NCBI GenBank assembly: GCA_012719355.1
Contig: JAAYAM010000159.1
Span: 1-49,716, forward strand
Reading direction: 5' to 3'
DNA: 49,716 nucleotides
Source: Acidobacteriota bacterium
GTDB taxonomy: Bacteria; Acidobacteriota; UBA6911
A program made the position numbers and the translations under genes. Positions 17,824 through 26,371 of this stretch are shown one piece after another (position 1 is the first letter of the stretch; each line of letters starts with the position of its first letter). Under the pieces are notes generated by a model. The model did not search any database and had not been told where the DNA came from. It was given only the letters and a program-made list of their open reading frames with translations.

Positions 17824-18243
17824 ATGGAAAAACAGGGCCGCCTGCTCGCGATAGACTACGGCGCAAGGAACATAGGGCTCGCCTGCAGCGACGAGTTGAG
17901 GCTTCTGGCACAGCCGTTGCCTTCCATTCCTAATGCCGGGAGGAAGGAGCTGGTGAGAAAACTCAAGGCCGTCATAGTCGAACTCGACATACGGGAAGCG
18001 CTTCTGGGAATGCCGCTCAACATGGACGGGACTCGGGGCGAGTCCGTCCTCAAAATGGAGCAGGTTCTCGAAGACCTGAAGAAGGATTTGAAAATCCCGT
18101 TGACAGGAGTAGATGAAAGGCTTTCCACTATAGAGGCTCTCGAAATCTGGCAGACGATGAATCCCCGGCAGAAGAAGAGGTACCGGTCGGTAGATTCGCT
18201 TGCTGCCGCATTGATACTGGAACGATATCTGAAGGAACGTTAG
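17824..18243 (+). CDS. ruvX: RuvX/YqgF family RNase H-fold nuclease
   Basis: Putative Holliday-junction resolvase or pre-16S rRNA 5'-end nuclease with an RNase H-like fold. The 139-residue product has the family pattern LLAIDYGARNIGLACSD with the first acidic residue Asp11, then EALLGMPLNMDG, the conserved VDERLST, and the C-terminal VDSLAAALILERYL with the last acidic residue. The ATG is not preceded by a Shine-Dalgarno, consistent with a leaderless start. mltG follows after one base, a common pairing in bacteria that ties this gene to the same transcript. Confidence 0.93.
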   Translation: MEKQGRLLAIDYGARNIGLACSDELRLLAQPLPSIPNAGRKELVRKLKAVIVELDIREALLGMPLNMDGTRGESVLKMEQVLEDLKKDLKIPLTGVDERLSTIEALEIWQTMNPRQKKRYRSVDSLAAALILERYLKER

Positions 18244-18244
18244 C

Positions 18245-19267
18245 GTGCGACGCATATTTCTCTCTATTGCTCTGGCACTTGCAATTGTTTTCGTCATCTC
18301 CCTTGCCGGCACGGCATTGTGGCTGCGCTCGGAACTGGTGAGCTCTTATTACGGGTCTTCAGAAAGCGAAATGATTGTCGAGGTTCCCCGCCACGTTTCC
18401 ACCAGCAGGATCGCGGACATGCTCGTCGATTCCGGCATTCTGCGCCGTAAGCTTCCGTTCCTGATCTACCTGCGGCTCACGGATAAAGGACACGCGGTCA
18501 AGGCGGGCGAATACAAATTCGCCGGCCCGGTGTCGCCGGTCGAAGTGGCCAGGAGGCTGACCAGTGGAGATGTTTTCTTCCGATCCATTACTGTCCCTGA
18601 AGGACTGACCGCCCAGGAGACGATTGAACTGCTGGCGAGAAACGGCATGGGGGATCTCGCCGAAATGGAACAGCTCCTGCTGAAGACGGAGCTGGTCGCG
18701 GACATCGATCCCGCAGCGAAGAACCTTGAAGGATACCTCTTCCCGGAGACCTATCGCTTCGGCAGCAAAGCGGATTCCGAACTCATCATCAGAACAATGG
18801 TGAATCAGTTCCGCACGAGAATAGCCAGAGCGACACAAACATATCCCTTGCCTGACGGATGGGATATACGAAGCATCGTCATCCTGGCGTCGATGATCGA
18901 GAAGGAAGTCAAGAAAGCGGAAGAGGGGCCGATCGTGGCATCCGTCTTCACCAACCGTCTCGGCAAAAGAATGCCGCTCGCCTGCGACGCCACGATCATC
19001 TACGCGATGAAGCTCGCCGGCACGTACGAAGGGCGCCTGGGACGGGCGGACCTTATCATGGAGTCGCCATACAACTCCTACATACATCCCGGCCTGCCGC
19101 CCGGCCCCATTGCCAATCCCGGGGATACTTCACTTTGCGCCGCTCTGAATCCGGCACAAACCGACTACTACTACTATGTCTCCCGGAATGACGGGACGCA
19201 CCAGTTCTCGAAGAACTTCGCTCATCACCAGGTAGCGGTAGACAGATATCAGAGATCGTTACGATAA
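18245..19267 (+). CDS. mltG: Endolytic murein transglycosylase MltG
   Basis: Inner-membrane lytic transglycosylase that cuts nascent glycan strands and sets their length. The 340-residue product begins at GTG 18245, one base after the ruvX stop. It has an N-terminal membrane helix (about residues 4-26), a LysM-like subdomain (GEYKFAGPVSPVEVARRL), and the YceG core with LEGYLFPETYRFG. The catalytic Glu219 lies in ASMIEKEV, the motif that holds Glu218 in E. coli. The C-terminal NSYIHPGLPPGPIANPG is a strong family mark. Length and order match the family. Confidence 0.95.
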   Translation: MRRIFLSIALALAIVFVISLAGTALWLRSELVSSYYGSSESEMIVEVPRHVSTSRIADMLVDSGILRRKLPFLIYLRLTDKGHAVKAGEYKFAGPVSPVEVARRLTSGDVFFRSITVPEGLTAQETIELLARNGMGDLAEMEQLLLKTELVADIDPAAKNLEGYLFPETYRFGSKADSELIIRTMVNQFRTRIARATQTYPLPDGWDIRSIVILASMIEKEVKKAEEGPIVASVFTNRLGKRMPLACDATIIYAMKLAGTYEGRLGRADLIMESPYNSYIHPGLPPGPIANPGDTSLCAALNPAQTDYYYYVSRNDGTHQFSKNFAHHQVAVDRYQRSLR

Positions 19268-19320
19268 GCCGGAGGATCGGCGACGCGACGGCCGCTATGC
19301 ACCCTTCGCGTCGTCGAGGT

Positions 19321-19731
19321 TCACTCTCCCGAGCCCGGTTCCTCTTCGCCGACCGGCTCCTGGCGTTTCTTCAATTCGTCCGGCAGAATCTGGTTGATTC
19401 TGCGGGTAAGCTTCAGAAAAGAGGCCAGGGTGCTGGTGGTTCCCCACTGTTCGGCCGCTTCAGCGTCAAGAGGCTCGTCCTCATTCATGTCGAGCATGTG
19501 AAGGAGGTGCTCTTCTTCCGAACGGTTGTGAGGGCAGTCAAGGGCGAGGCAGTGAGAGGCCGTCTGGCATGACTCGTCGTCGACATAAATCTCGTGAATG
19601 AATGCGCGCCGGACCGGATCGTGGCCGATATACATATGGCGCACCTTCCCGGCGTATCCGCAGACTGCCACCGCAAAAGTCTGCCCTGAGGGCAGACTAT
19701 AATCTATCCAGTTGGTGGGATATTTTGGCAT
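19321..19731 (-). CDS. Hypothetical protein with a Cys/His cluster
   Basis: A 136-residue protein that I do not recognise. No signal peptide or membrane segment is visible. Residues 54-69 hold three Cys and two His (SCQTASHCLALDCPHN), a spacing that could bind a metal, and another Cys is near residue 24 (VAVCGYAGKVRHMYIG). The C-terminal third is strongly acidic (many Glu). It converges with mltG and stands alone on its strand before the beta-barrel gene. The start ATG 19731 is the only clear choice. It looks like a real gene from its codon use, but nothing supports a function. Confidence 0.6.
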   Translation of the reverse strand: MPKYPTNWIDYSLPSGQTFAVAVCGYAGKVRHMYIGHDPVRRAFIHEIYVDDESCQTASHCLALDCPHNRSEEEHLLHMLDMNEDEPLDAEAAEQWGTTSTLASFLKLTRRINQILPDELKKRQEPVGEEEPGSGE

Positions 19732-19808
19732 AGCTGATTTACCTGTTCCTTAGACCTGAGTCAGGATATAGGGAGGCGCGGATTTATGCAACCACGCCCC
19801 GCGCTTGC

Positions 19809-20426
19809 TCAGAATCGCACCGACACCCCACCCGTGTAAGTCAGACCGGAATCCCACCCCTCCCGACCGGGGACGATATCGGCACCGGGAAACAGATTAG
19901 GCAGGCTCATCGTGATATGAGAGACGTCAAGAGTAATGCCAAAATTCCTGTGCATCCAGACCTGTGCTCCGCCGCCGTACCCGACGCTGAACTTCGTACT
20001 GCCGAAATTGCCGTTGGGGGAGTTGAAGCCGAAGTTTGAGAAACCCAGCCCGGCTTTTCCATAGAACCGCAGCGGACCATACTCCTGGGTCTGATACCTG
20101 ACCCCATAAAGGTTATTTATAATGCGGACGTTCAAGAGACTTTCACCCAATGGGGTGGTAGGGCCTTCGGCAGAACCGTAAATCGACACCTGTGTCCACA
20201 CTGCGAACCAGGGAGCCAGGGTCTGGGCCAGGGTGAAGCCTCCGCCGGTAAGCTTGGTATCGTCAAACGCAACCCCTCCACCGGCATTGAAGCTGAAGTT
20301 GCGGTATTGCTGATAATAGCCGGTAATCTCCGTACTGGTCTCATCCTGGGCTACGGCCGGTCCCGCGATGCACAGAACTAACGCGGCAAGGGCAAGGCTT
20401 TTGAACGTGCTCTGAAAATCTTTCAT
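19809..20426 (-). CDS. Small outer-membrane beta-barrel protein
   Basis: A 205-residue secreted protein. A classical signal peptide (residues 1-26, ending AGPAVAQ) is followed by alternating polar and aromatic strands rich in Gly and Tyr (FSFNAGGGVAF, GLGFSNFGFN, FSVGYGGGAQVWM). The last residue is Phe in GGVSVRF, the typical barrel-assembly signal. This suggests an eight-stranded OmpA/OmpW-like barrel. I start at ATG 20426, with GGAGG just upstream; an ATG at 20459 would push the signal peptide inside the protein. It indicates a Gram-negative envelope. Ligand or partner is unknown. Confidence 0.75.
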   Translation of the reverse strand: MKDFQSTFKSLALAALVLCIAGPAVAQDETSTEITGYYQQYRNFSFNAGGGVAFDDTKLTGGGFTLAQTLAPWFAVWTQVSIYGSAEGPTTPLGESLLNVRIINNLYGVRYQTQEYGPLRFYGKAGLGFSNFGFNSPNGNFGSTKFSVGYGGGAQVWMHRNFGITLDVSHITMSLPNLFPGADIVPGREGWDSGLTYTGGVSVRF

Positions 20427-20586
20427 TCCGCCTCCATCAATAATGTATTTCATCTGCAACTGATTACTAGCAGTCTAGTCTCTATCGACTGAGTTTGCGA
20501 GCCGTTTTATTGTTCATTTTTTCGTGCGGCCGCGGGAGTGGCGCGCCGTATTGACTTAATCCGGCAGCCGGTGATAGGATCACGCC

Positions 20587-21204
20587 GTGCGTCCCAAACT
20601 GCCAGTAACACGTTACGTAAGAAACCATTTGATGCGCATCGCTCTGCTGACAGGCCTCGCGCTGACCTGCGCCATGCCGGCCGGCGCCCAGTCGGGAAAA
20701 GCCAGCCTCCCCGATCCCGTCAAGTTCCTGTTCAAGTATGATATCGTTGGAAATGTGGTCTATTCGGTGCTGAACGATATGGGGTTCAGGATAGAGCTCG
20801 ACGACAGAAAGGGCGGAAGGATCGTTACCCGGCCTTACGAATTCATCAGCGGTTCACTCACCGCGAGTGAAGTCGACAAGGTGGCGATAAAGAAAGACAC
20901 CCTCACCGGCAGCTGGCTCAAGGCAAGATATTCAGTGGAAGCCGTGCTCGAGATAGTGTCGCCTGCCGAAACCATGGTGACGATACGAACAGATATGGAA
21001 GCTCTGCAGCGGGAAATTGACGGGACCGAGAAATGGGTACCCATCAATTCCAGGGGCATTATTGAAAGACGCATTCTGGGGAGAATAAGCAACGGGCTGC
21101 TGCACAATGATTCACCTGTAGAGGAAAGAAAGGGCTTCTGGGGACAGCGCCCTCAGCCCGTAGACCCGCGTCAACCCAGGTTCCCCAGACCCCCGTCCAG
21201 GTAG
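20587..21204 (+). CDS. Exported protein of unknown function
   Basis: A 205-residue product starting at GTG 20587 with AGGA 7 bases upstream; an internal ATG at 20632 is the alternative. A signal peptide ends near AMPAGAQ (about residue 35 from GTG). The mature part has an alternating beta-rich region (FRIELDDRKGGRIVTRP, then SVEAVLEIVSPAETMVTIRTDM) and a long helix with GIIERRILGRIS. The pattern resembles helix-grip or lipoprotein-type domains such as BamC, but I cannot claim homology. The tail is rich in Pro and Arg. It precedes the FxLYD gene on the same strand. Confidence 0.6.
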   Translation: MRPKLPVTRYVRNHLMRIALLTGLALTCAMPAGAQSGKASLPDPVKFLFKYDIVGNVVYSVLNDMGFRIELDDRKGGRIVTRPYEFISGSLTASEVDKVAIKKDTLTGSWLKARYSVEAVLEIVSPAETMVTIRTDMEALQREIDGTEKWVPINSRGIIERRILGRISNGLLHNDSPVEERKGFWGQRPQPVDPRQPRFPRPPSR

Positions 21205-21289
21205 TCATCCGAACCGACCGGTCGTTCAATCCGCCAGCATGGCACGTATCCGGCGAGATCTCTCCCCACGTACGGAAAGGGGAAATGAC

Positions 21290-21898
21290 ATGAAAAAACC
21301 AAAGGGGCCGATAATGCTTTTGAACCTGGACAAGCAGGGCAATCCGGAAGAACCCGGGATCCCGAAACCGGCTGACTCAGAAGAAGGGCCGGTGGAGGCA
21401 GTGCCGGCTCCCGGCTTTGCCACCGTGCAAAAACGTCCGTGGATCTTCAACAATCTGGTTCAGGCGCTACTGATCATTCTGAGCCTGGTCGTCGCGCTGG
21501 GACTTGTCTTGATTCTCCTTCCCCAGCCGACCGTCGACAGAATCGCCGGCAATATCGAGGAAAGAAGCGGAGCGGCCCGCCAGGAGAAGATTGCGTTTCT
21601 GTACGTGGGCGAGCAGGTGACCGACAACGAGTTCCGTGTCAGAGGCGCGGTGAGGAACATCACCTCCGAACCTGTGGAGCGACTGGATGCCGCAATACGG
21701 TTCTACTCTCATGATGGGAGCATGCTGGAAACGGCCATCGTACGTATGGATAAGGAGACGATTGCTCCTGACGAGGTTGCCCATTTTGAAGTGGTCTACC
21801 CGGATTACAGGATGCAGTTTGCCAGCTATTCAGTAGAGTTCAAATTACGTCAGGGCGGAATCGTGCACTACAAGGACATGCGGACGAACCGTCAGTAA
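21290..21898 (+). CDS. Membrane-anchored FxLYD-domain protein
   Basis: A 202-residue protein. An acidic, proline-rich N-terminal region (about 55 residues) is cytoplasmic. One membrane helix (about residues 55-77, NLVQALLIILSLVVALGLVL) is followed by a short linker and an FxLYD-type beta sandwich (RVRGAVRNITSEPVERLDAA to EVAHFEVVYPDY). Such domains are found on bacterial surface and periplasmic proteins with unclear roles. AAGGGG lies 7 bases before ATG 21290, which I prefer over an open frame from 21239. It lies 43 bases before the ABC transporter pair, so it may be cotranscribed. Confidence 0.65.
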   Translation: MKKPKGPIMLLNLDKQGNPEEPGIPKPADSEEGPVEAVPAPGFATVQKRPWIFNNLVQALLIILSLVVALGLVLILLPQPTVDRIAGNIEERSGAARQEKIAFLYVGEQVTDNEFRVRGAVRNITSEPVERLDAAIRFYSHDGSMLETAIVRMDKETIAPDEVAHFEVVYPDYRMQFASYSVEFKLRQGGIVHYKDMRTNRQ

Positions 21899-21941
21899 CA
21901 CGGCTCGAGTTCGCCGGCCCCCCTTGCCATCCGCATTACCT

Positions 21942-23699
21942 ATGAGCGAAAGAAAGTACCCGCTTACTTACCTTCTGCCCTATCTCGGCAGGTACCGCTT
22001 CCGGATGATCCTCGGCTTCTGCATGGTCATCCTCACGGTCGTCGCCTCAATGTTCTCGCCATGGGTCCTCAAATATGTGATCGACGGACTCAACGAGGGT
22101 TTCGACAGGGCCCGACTCCTTCAGTTCGCGGCCATCATACTCGGGATCTCGCTGGTAGAGGGTTTCTTCCGTTTCTGGATGCGCCGAATCCTGATCGGGG
22201 TAAGCCGCCTGGTCGAATACGATCTTCGCAACGACTTTCTCGCCCACATTCAGAAGATGTCGCTGTCCTTTCTGCAGTCGCGCAGCACAGGTGACATCAT
22301 GTCGCGCGCCACCAACGATCTTAATGCGGTCCGGTCCGTTCTGGGTCCCGCCATCATGTATTCCATGAATACCGTGACCCTAATCATCATCGCCACATAT
22401 ATACTGTTCAGACTGAACTGGCAGCTGACGCTCCTCGCCTACATTCCGCTCGTTCTGGTTTCCATCACTGTGAAGAAATTCGGCGGCGAGATTCATGACA
22501 GGTTCGAGAGCATCCAGGAACAGTTCTCCAGCCTGACAACCAAGGCACAGGAAAACATCTCCGGAATCCGGGTGGTGAAGGCTTTCGCGCGCGAGCAGTC
22601 CGAAATTGAGGACTTCCGTCTTCTCAATTTCGAATACCTGCGGCGCAATATCTCGCTGATACGTCTCTGGGGAGTCTTTTATCCGCTGATGACCGCACTG
22701 CTCGGCATGTCTTCCGTCGCCCTGCTGTGGTTCGGCGGCCGCCAGGTTATAGACCAGCGCCTGACGCTCGGCGAGTTCGTCGCATTCATGGGTTACCTGG
22801 CAATGCTCACCTGGCCGACAATCGCGGTGGGATGGGTCATCAATCTCTTTCAACGCGGCTCGGCATCGATGGGAAGAATTCTGGAGATCATGGATGTGCC
22901 GCCGGACATTCAAGACGAGCCGGGATCGTCTGCGCCGATGCCGGTCCATGGCAGCATTGAGTTCAGGAATTTGACCTTCAGCTATCCACGCTCCTCCGGT
23001 CCGGTGCTCCGGAACATCAGCCTGTTCGTCCCGGCAGGAACTTCGCTGGCAATCGTAGGTCACACCGGGAGCGGCAAATCGACACTCGTCAACCTCATCC
23101 CGAGGCTCTTTGATCCGCCTCCGGGAACGGTTTTTGTAGACGGCAAAGACGTGCGCGACTGGCCCCTGGCCCAGCTGCGCAAAACAATCGGAAGCGTGCC
23201 GCAGGAGACGTTCCTGTTCTCCGATACGATACGCGAAAACATCGCATTCGGCAGCGATTCCGACATCTCTGACGAGAAACTCGACTGGGCGGCCCAGGTG
23301 TCTCAGATCGCGGACGACATCAGCTCATTCTCGAAGAAGATGCAGACCTATGTCGGGGAGCGGGGCATTACGCTTTCCGGAGGGCAGAAACAGCGCGTCG
23401 CAATCAGCAGAGCCGTCGCGATCCTCCCGAAAATCCTGATTTTCGACGATTCATTGTCGAGCGTCGATACATATACCGAAGAACGCATTCTGGGTGAGTT
23501 GGCCAAAATCATGAACGAGCGCACATCGATTCTGGTCTCGCACAGGATCTCGACCATAAAGGGCGCCGACCAGATCGTGGTGCTCAAGGACGGCGAAATC
23601 GTCGAGCGCGGCACGCACGATTCGCTGACGGCTTTCGACGGCGTGTATGCTGATCTCTACCGCAAGCAGCTTCTTGAAGAGGAACTTGCAACCACATAA
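21942..23699 (+). CDS. ABC exporter half, degenerate ATPase site (heterodimer subunit 1)
   Basis: A type IV ABC exporter half-transporter of 585 residues with six membrane helices (residues 1-305) and a C-terminal ATPase. Walker A GHTGSGKS is near residue 374, the Q-loop in VPQETFLFSDTI, the signature LSGGQKQR, and the switch His in LVSHRIST. Walker B reads ILIFDDSLSSVD, so the catalytic Glu is Asp. In heterodimeric exporters such as TM287/288 and BmrCD, this Asp marks the subunit with the degenerate site. The second half (23727) has the Glu. The start is ATG 21942; the frame is open from 21924. Substrate is unknown; a lipid or drug is usual. Confidence 0.9.
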   Translation: MSERKYPLTYLLPYLGRYRFRMILGFCMVILTVVASMFSPWVLKYVIDGLNEGFDRARLLQFAAIILGISLVEGFFRFWMRRILIGVSRLVEYDLRNDFLAHIQKMSLSFLQSRSTGDIMSRATNDLNAVRSVLGPAIMYSMNTVTLIIIATYILFRLNWQLTLLAYIPLVLVSITVKKFGGEIHDRFESIQEQFSSLTTKAQENISGIRVVKAFAREQSEIEDFRLLNFEYLRRNISLIRLWGVFYPLMTALLGMSSVALLWFGGRQVIDQRLTLGEFVAFMGYLAMLTWPTIAVGWVINLFQRGSASMGRILEIMDVPPDIQDEPGSSAPMPVHGSIEFRNLTFSYPRSSGPVLRNISLFVPAGTSLAIVGHTGSGKSTLVNLIPRLFDPPPGTVFVDGKDVRDWPLAQLRKTIGSVPQETFLFSDTIRENIAFGSDSDISDEKLDWAAQVSQIADDISSFSKKMQTYVGERGITLSGGQKQRVAISRAVAILPKILIFDDSLSSVDTYTEERILGELAKIMNERTSILVSHRISTIKGADQIVVLKDGEIVERGTHDSLTAFDGVYADLYRKQLLEEELATT

Positions 23700-23726
23700 A
23701 AAGGAAAGTTGGAATTCTGAACTCCT

Positions 23727-25538
23727 ATGTCTGATTTCACCGAAGAACAGGTACTGGGAAAGGCGTACGACGCGCGGCTCATGCGCAGGCTGCTCACCTA
23801 TATCAAGCCTTACCGCAAGTCCGCACTGCTGGCCATCCTGTGCCTGATCGCGGGTTCGGCTCTCTCGATCGTCCAGCCTTATCTGACCAAGGTCGCAATC
23901 GACCGCTACATCGGGACCGGTGATTTCACGGGCCTGAATCAGATCGCGTTTCTGTACATTCTCACCCTGATTTTTGTATTTGCCTTCAGCTATGGCCAGA
24001 CGTGGCTGATAAACCTCATGGGGCAGAAAACGATGCTCGATCTGAGAATGGAAATATTCCAGCACCTGCAGAAGCTGGATGTCTCGTTCTTTGACCGCAA
24101 CCCTGTCGGACGCCTCATGACCCGCGTCACGACCGATGTCGACGCCCTGAACGAATTGTTCACATCGGGAGTCATTTCGGTCTTCGACGACATCTTCACC
24201 CTCTCGGGAATTATCATTGCGCTGTTTCTGCTCGACTACAGGCTCGCATTCGCCATCCTCTGCATTCTTCCTATCCTTCTTCTTGTCACGCTTCTCTTCA
24301 AGATCAAGGTGCGTGATTCATACCGGCGCGTGCGCACCGCCATCGCCCGCATCAATGCCTTCCTGCAGGAGAACATAACCGGCGCAGCCGTGGTCCAGCT
24401 CTTCGGCCGCGAGAAGCGGCAGCACCGTCAGTTCAGCCGTATTAACAAAGAGCATCTCGATGCCAACATGCAGTCAATCTTCTATTACGCGATTTTCTTT
24501 CCGCTGCTCGAGGTCGTGTCGGCTCTCGCGATCGCAACCATTATCTGGATCGGCGGGCATGAGGTCCTCGCGGGAACCCTGACGCTGGGGAAGCTCGTGG
24601 CCTTCATCCAGTATTCCGACCGGTTCTTCAGGCCGATCTCTGATCTGAGTGAGAAATACACGATTCTGCAGGCGGCAATGGCTTCCTCGGAACGTATCTT
24701 CAAACTCCTGGACACGCAGCCGACCATCAGCACGACCGCAAACCCCGTCGCCCGGAAGGTGGAAAAGGGGAGCATCGAATTCAGGAATGTCAGCTTCTGC
24801 TACAATCCGGGCGAGCCCGTCCTCAACGACATCTCTTTCAAGGTGGGACCGGGCGAGAGAGTGGCTGTCGTCGGCCATACCGGTGCCGGGAAATCGACAC
24901 TCATCTCGCTTCTCAGCCGCTTCTATGACGTGCAACAGGGAGAGATCCTGATAGACGGCGCCAATGTAAAGGATTTCGATCTGCAGGAATTGAGAAGATC
25001 GATCGGGATTGTGTTGCAGGACGTCTTCCTCTTCTCCGGCAGCGTCTCAGAAAATATCCGCCTCGGAAACAAAGCCATCAATGACGAACAGATCATTCAT
25101 GCAGCAGACACCGTCCACGCCTCCAGCTTCATCCGGAAACTCGATGCCCAGTTCAATACCAGGGTCGGCGAACGCGGGTCATCTCTTTCGGTCGGACAGA
25201 GGCAGCTGCTGGCGTTTGCAAGGGCGCTGGCGTACGATCCCAGGATCCTGATTCTCGATGAGGCAACGTCGAGCATCGACACCGAAACCGAACTCCTCAT
25301 CCGCGATGCCCTTGCAAAGCTGATGGCCAACCGGACGTCCATCATAATCGCTCACCGGCTCTCGACCATCCAGAACGCCGACCGCATTGTCGTGCTTCAT
25401 CGCGGCCGCATCAGGGAAACCGGAACGCATCAGGAACTGCTGAGGCTCAAGGGGATCTACTGGCGGCTCTACCAGCTGCAATACCGGGATCAGCCGGATC
25501 CCGCGCTCGTAACTTCTCCTAAATCACTAGATTCATGA
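23727..25538 (+). CDS. ABC exporter half, consensus ATPase site (heterodimer subunit 2)
   Basis: A 603-residue half-transporter with six membrane helices and an ATPase. Walker A is GHTGAGKS near residue 383, Q-loop VLQDVFLFSGSV, signature SLSVGQRQL (Gly replaced by Val at the second position) and Walker B ILILDEATSSID with the catalytic Glu. The altered signature and complete Walker B complement the first subunit, whose signature is canonical but lacks the catalytic Glu. Together they form one degenerate and one consensus ATP site, as in known heterodimeric exporters. It lies 27 bases after subunit 1. AAGGAAAG is upstream but further from the ATG than usual. Confidence 0.92.
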   Translation: MSDFTEEQVLGKAYDARLMRRLLTYIKPYRKSALLAILCLIAGSALSIVQPYLTKVAIDRYIGTGDFTGLNQIAFLYILTLIFVFAFSYGQTWLINLMGQKTMLDLRMEIFQHLQKLDVSFFDRNPVGRLMTRVTTDVDALNELFTSGVISVFDDIFTLSGIIIALFLLDYRLAFAILCILPILLLVTLLFKIKVRDSYRRVRTAIARINAFLQENITGAAVVQLFGREKRQHRQFSRINKEHLDANMQSIFYYAIFFPLLEVVSALAIATIIWIGGHEVLAGTLTLGKLVAFIQYSDRFFRPISDLSEKYTILQAAMASSERIFKLLDTQPTISTTANPVARKVEKGSIEFRNVSFCYNPGEPVLNDISFKVGPGERVAVVGHTGAGKSTLISLLSRFYDVQQGEILIDGANVKDFDLQELRRSIGIVLQDVFLFSGSVSENIRLGNKAINDEQIIHAADTVHASSFIRKLDAQFNTRVGERGSSLSVGQRQLLAFARALAYDPRILILDEATSSIDTETELLIRDALAKLMANRTSIIIAHRLSTIQNADRIVVLHRGRIRETGTHQELLRLKGIYWRLYQLQYRDQPDPALVTSPKSLDS

Positions 25539-25664
25539 GTGTTATGACCCGGTGCCGGGGGTAAATCACCCGAAACTGCCGGCCTCATAGCGCTCATGCT
25601 TCAGCACAATCCATCTAATTGCTGCAATAGCTTAACTTGCGCCCTCATGGACGGTTTGTACCCA

Positions 25665-25692
25665 AGATTGCATGAGTGTTACTACGCAATCT
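25665..25692. repeat. Stem-loop in the gap after the ABC exporter genes
   Basis: In the 178-base gap between the exporter and the next gene, AGATTGC (25665-25671) pairs exactly with GCAATCT (25686-25692) across a 14-base loop. The 11-base sequence CATGAGTGTTA occurs at 25534-25544 and again at 25671-25681. No U-run follows, so no terminator is claimed. Otherwise I see nothing in this gap. Confidence 0.35.
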
Positions 25693-25716
25693 GAGAGTTG
25701 AAGTGGTTAGATTTTG

Positions 25717-26358
25717 ATGTACATAAAACTCCCCAAATTTTTTCATCTCTACCTGGTTATACCGGTGATCGCGCTGTTGCCCTTAGCCGGCATGTGTGAG
25801 CAGGCCGAAAGCCGCAGGACGGCCATGGGAAGGACGACAGTGCCGGAACCGGCACCATCGTTGCTCCGGCCCCCGCTCCGTTCACCGCATGTCTCGGGCA
25901 GAGCTGCACTGGCACTGATCAAGTTCCCCTGGCAGCAGCTGGGATACAAGGTGCAGTTCCATCCACGTCGCCCGGGCTACAGGGCGCTGACCTTCGTCGA
26001 CGAGTACAGGATCGAAGTGTACGTCAAGGCCGGGGAGTCGCCCGAGGCGCTCGCATTCGACCTTGCCCATGAATTCGGGCATATCATCGATCTCAAGTTC
26101 AACAACAGGGAACGTCGCGAACGGTGGATGAAACTGCGCGGTATAGATCCCTCGATGCCATGGTACGGTCCGAGCGGGTGCTCCGATTACGCTACTCCGG
26201 CAGGAGACTTTGCCGAGACCTTCGCCTACCTCCTGCTTGGCCCGGGGAGTTTTCACAGCCGGATGGCTCCTCCTCCGCGCACTGAGCAGATCAGGGAACT
26301 GGCCGAACTGTGCCAAATCGAGCACATCAGCGCAGCGGTCGCCCAAAACAACGAATGA
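25717..26358 (+). CDS. Exported zincin-like metalloprotease, small
   Basis: A 213-residue protein with an N-terminal hydrophobic signal (residues 8-25) and the zinc-binding motif AHEFGHIIDL (His118, Glu119, His122). DFAETFAYLL with Glu167 lies 45 residues downstream; in several zincins a Glu in such an AETFA helix is the third zinc ligand. A proline-rich linker (residues 43-58) precedes the domain. The signal resembles a lipobox region (LAGMC) but the residues do not fit it exactly. The start is ATG 25717, with a TTG codon just before it. Substrate is unknown. It stands alone between the exporter genes and a convergent gene. Confidence 0.65.
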   Translation: MYIKLPKFFHLYLVIPVIALLPLAGMCEQAESRRTAMGRTTVPEPAPSLLRPPLRSPHVSGRAALALIKFPWQQLGYKVQFHPRRPGYRALTFVDEYRIEVYVKAGESPEALAFDLAHEFGHIIDLKFNNRERRERWMKLRGIDPSMPWYGPSGCSDYATPAGDFAETFAYLLLGPGSFHSRMAPPPRTEQIRELAELCQIEHISAAVAQNNE

Positions 26359-26371
26359 GCGGCGCTTCGCG

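Noticed and set aside
19281-19313. Possible terminator after mltG (CGACGCGA with TCGCGTCG)
   Set aside because: The stem is 8 bp with a 17-base loop and no T-run, too weak to call.
25534-25681. 11-base direct repeat CATGAGTGTTA in the gap after the ABC exporter genes, possible insertion-site duplication
   Set aside because: No inverted repeats or transposase between the copies; chance or local duplication is simpler.
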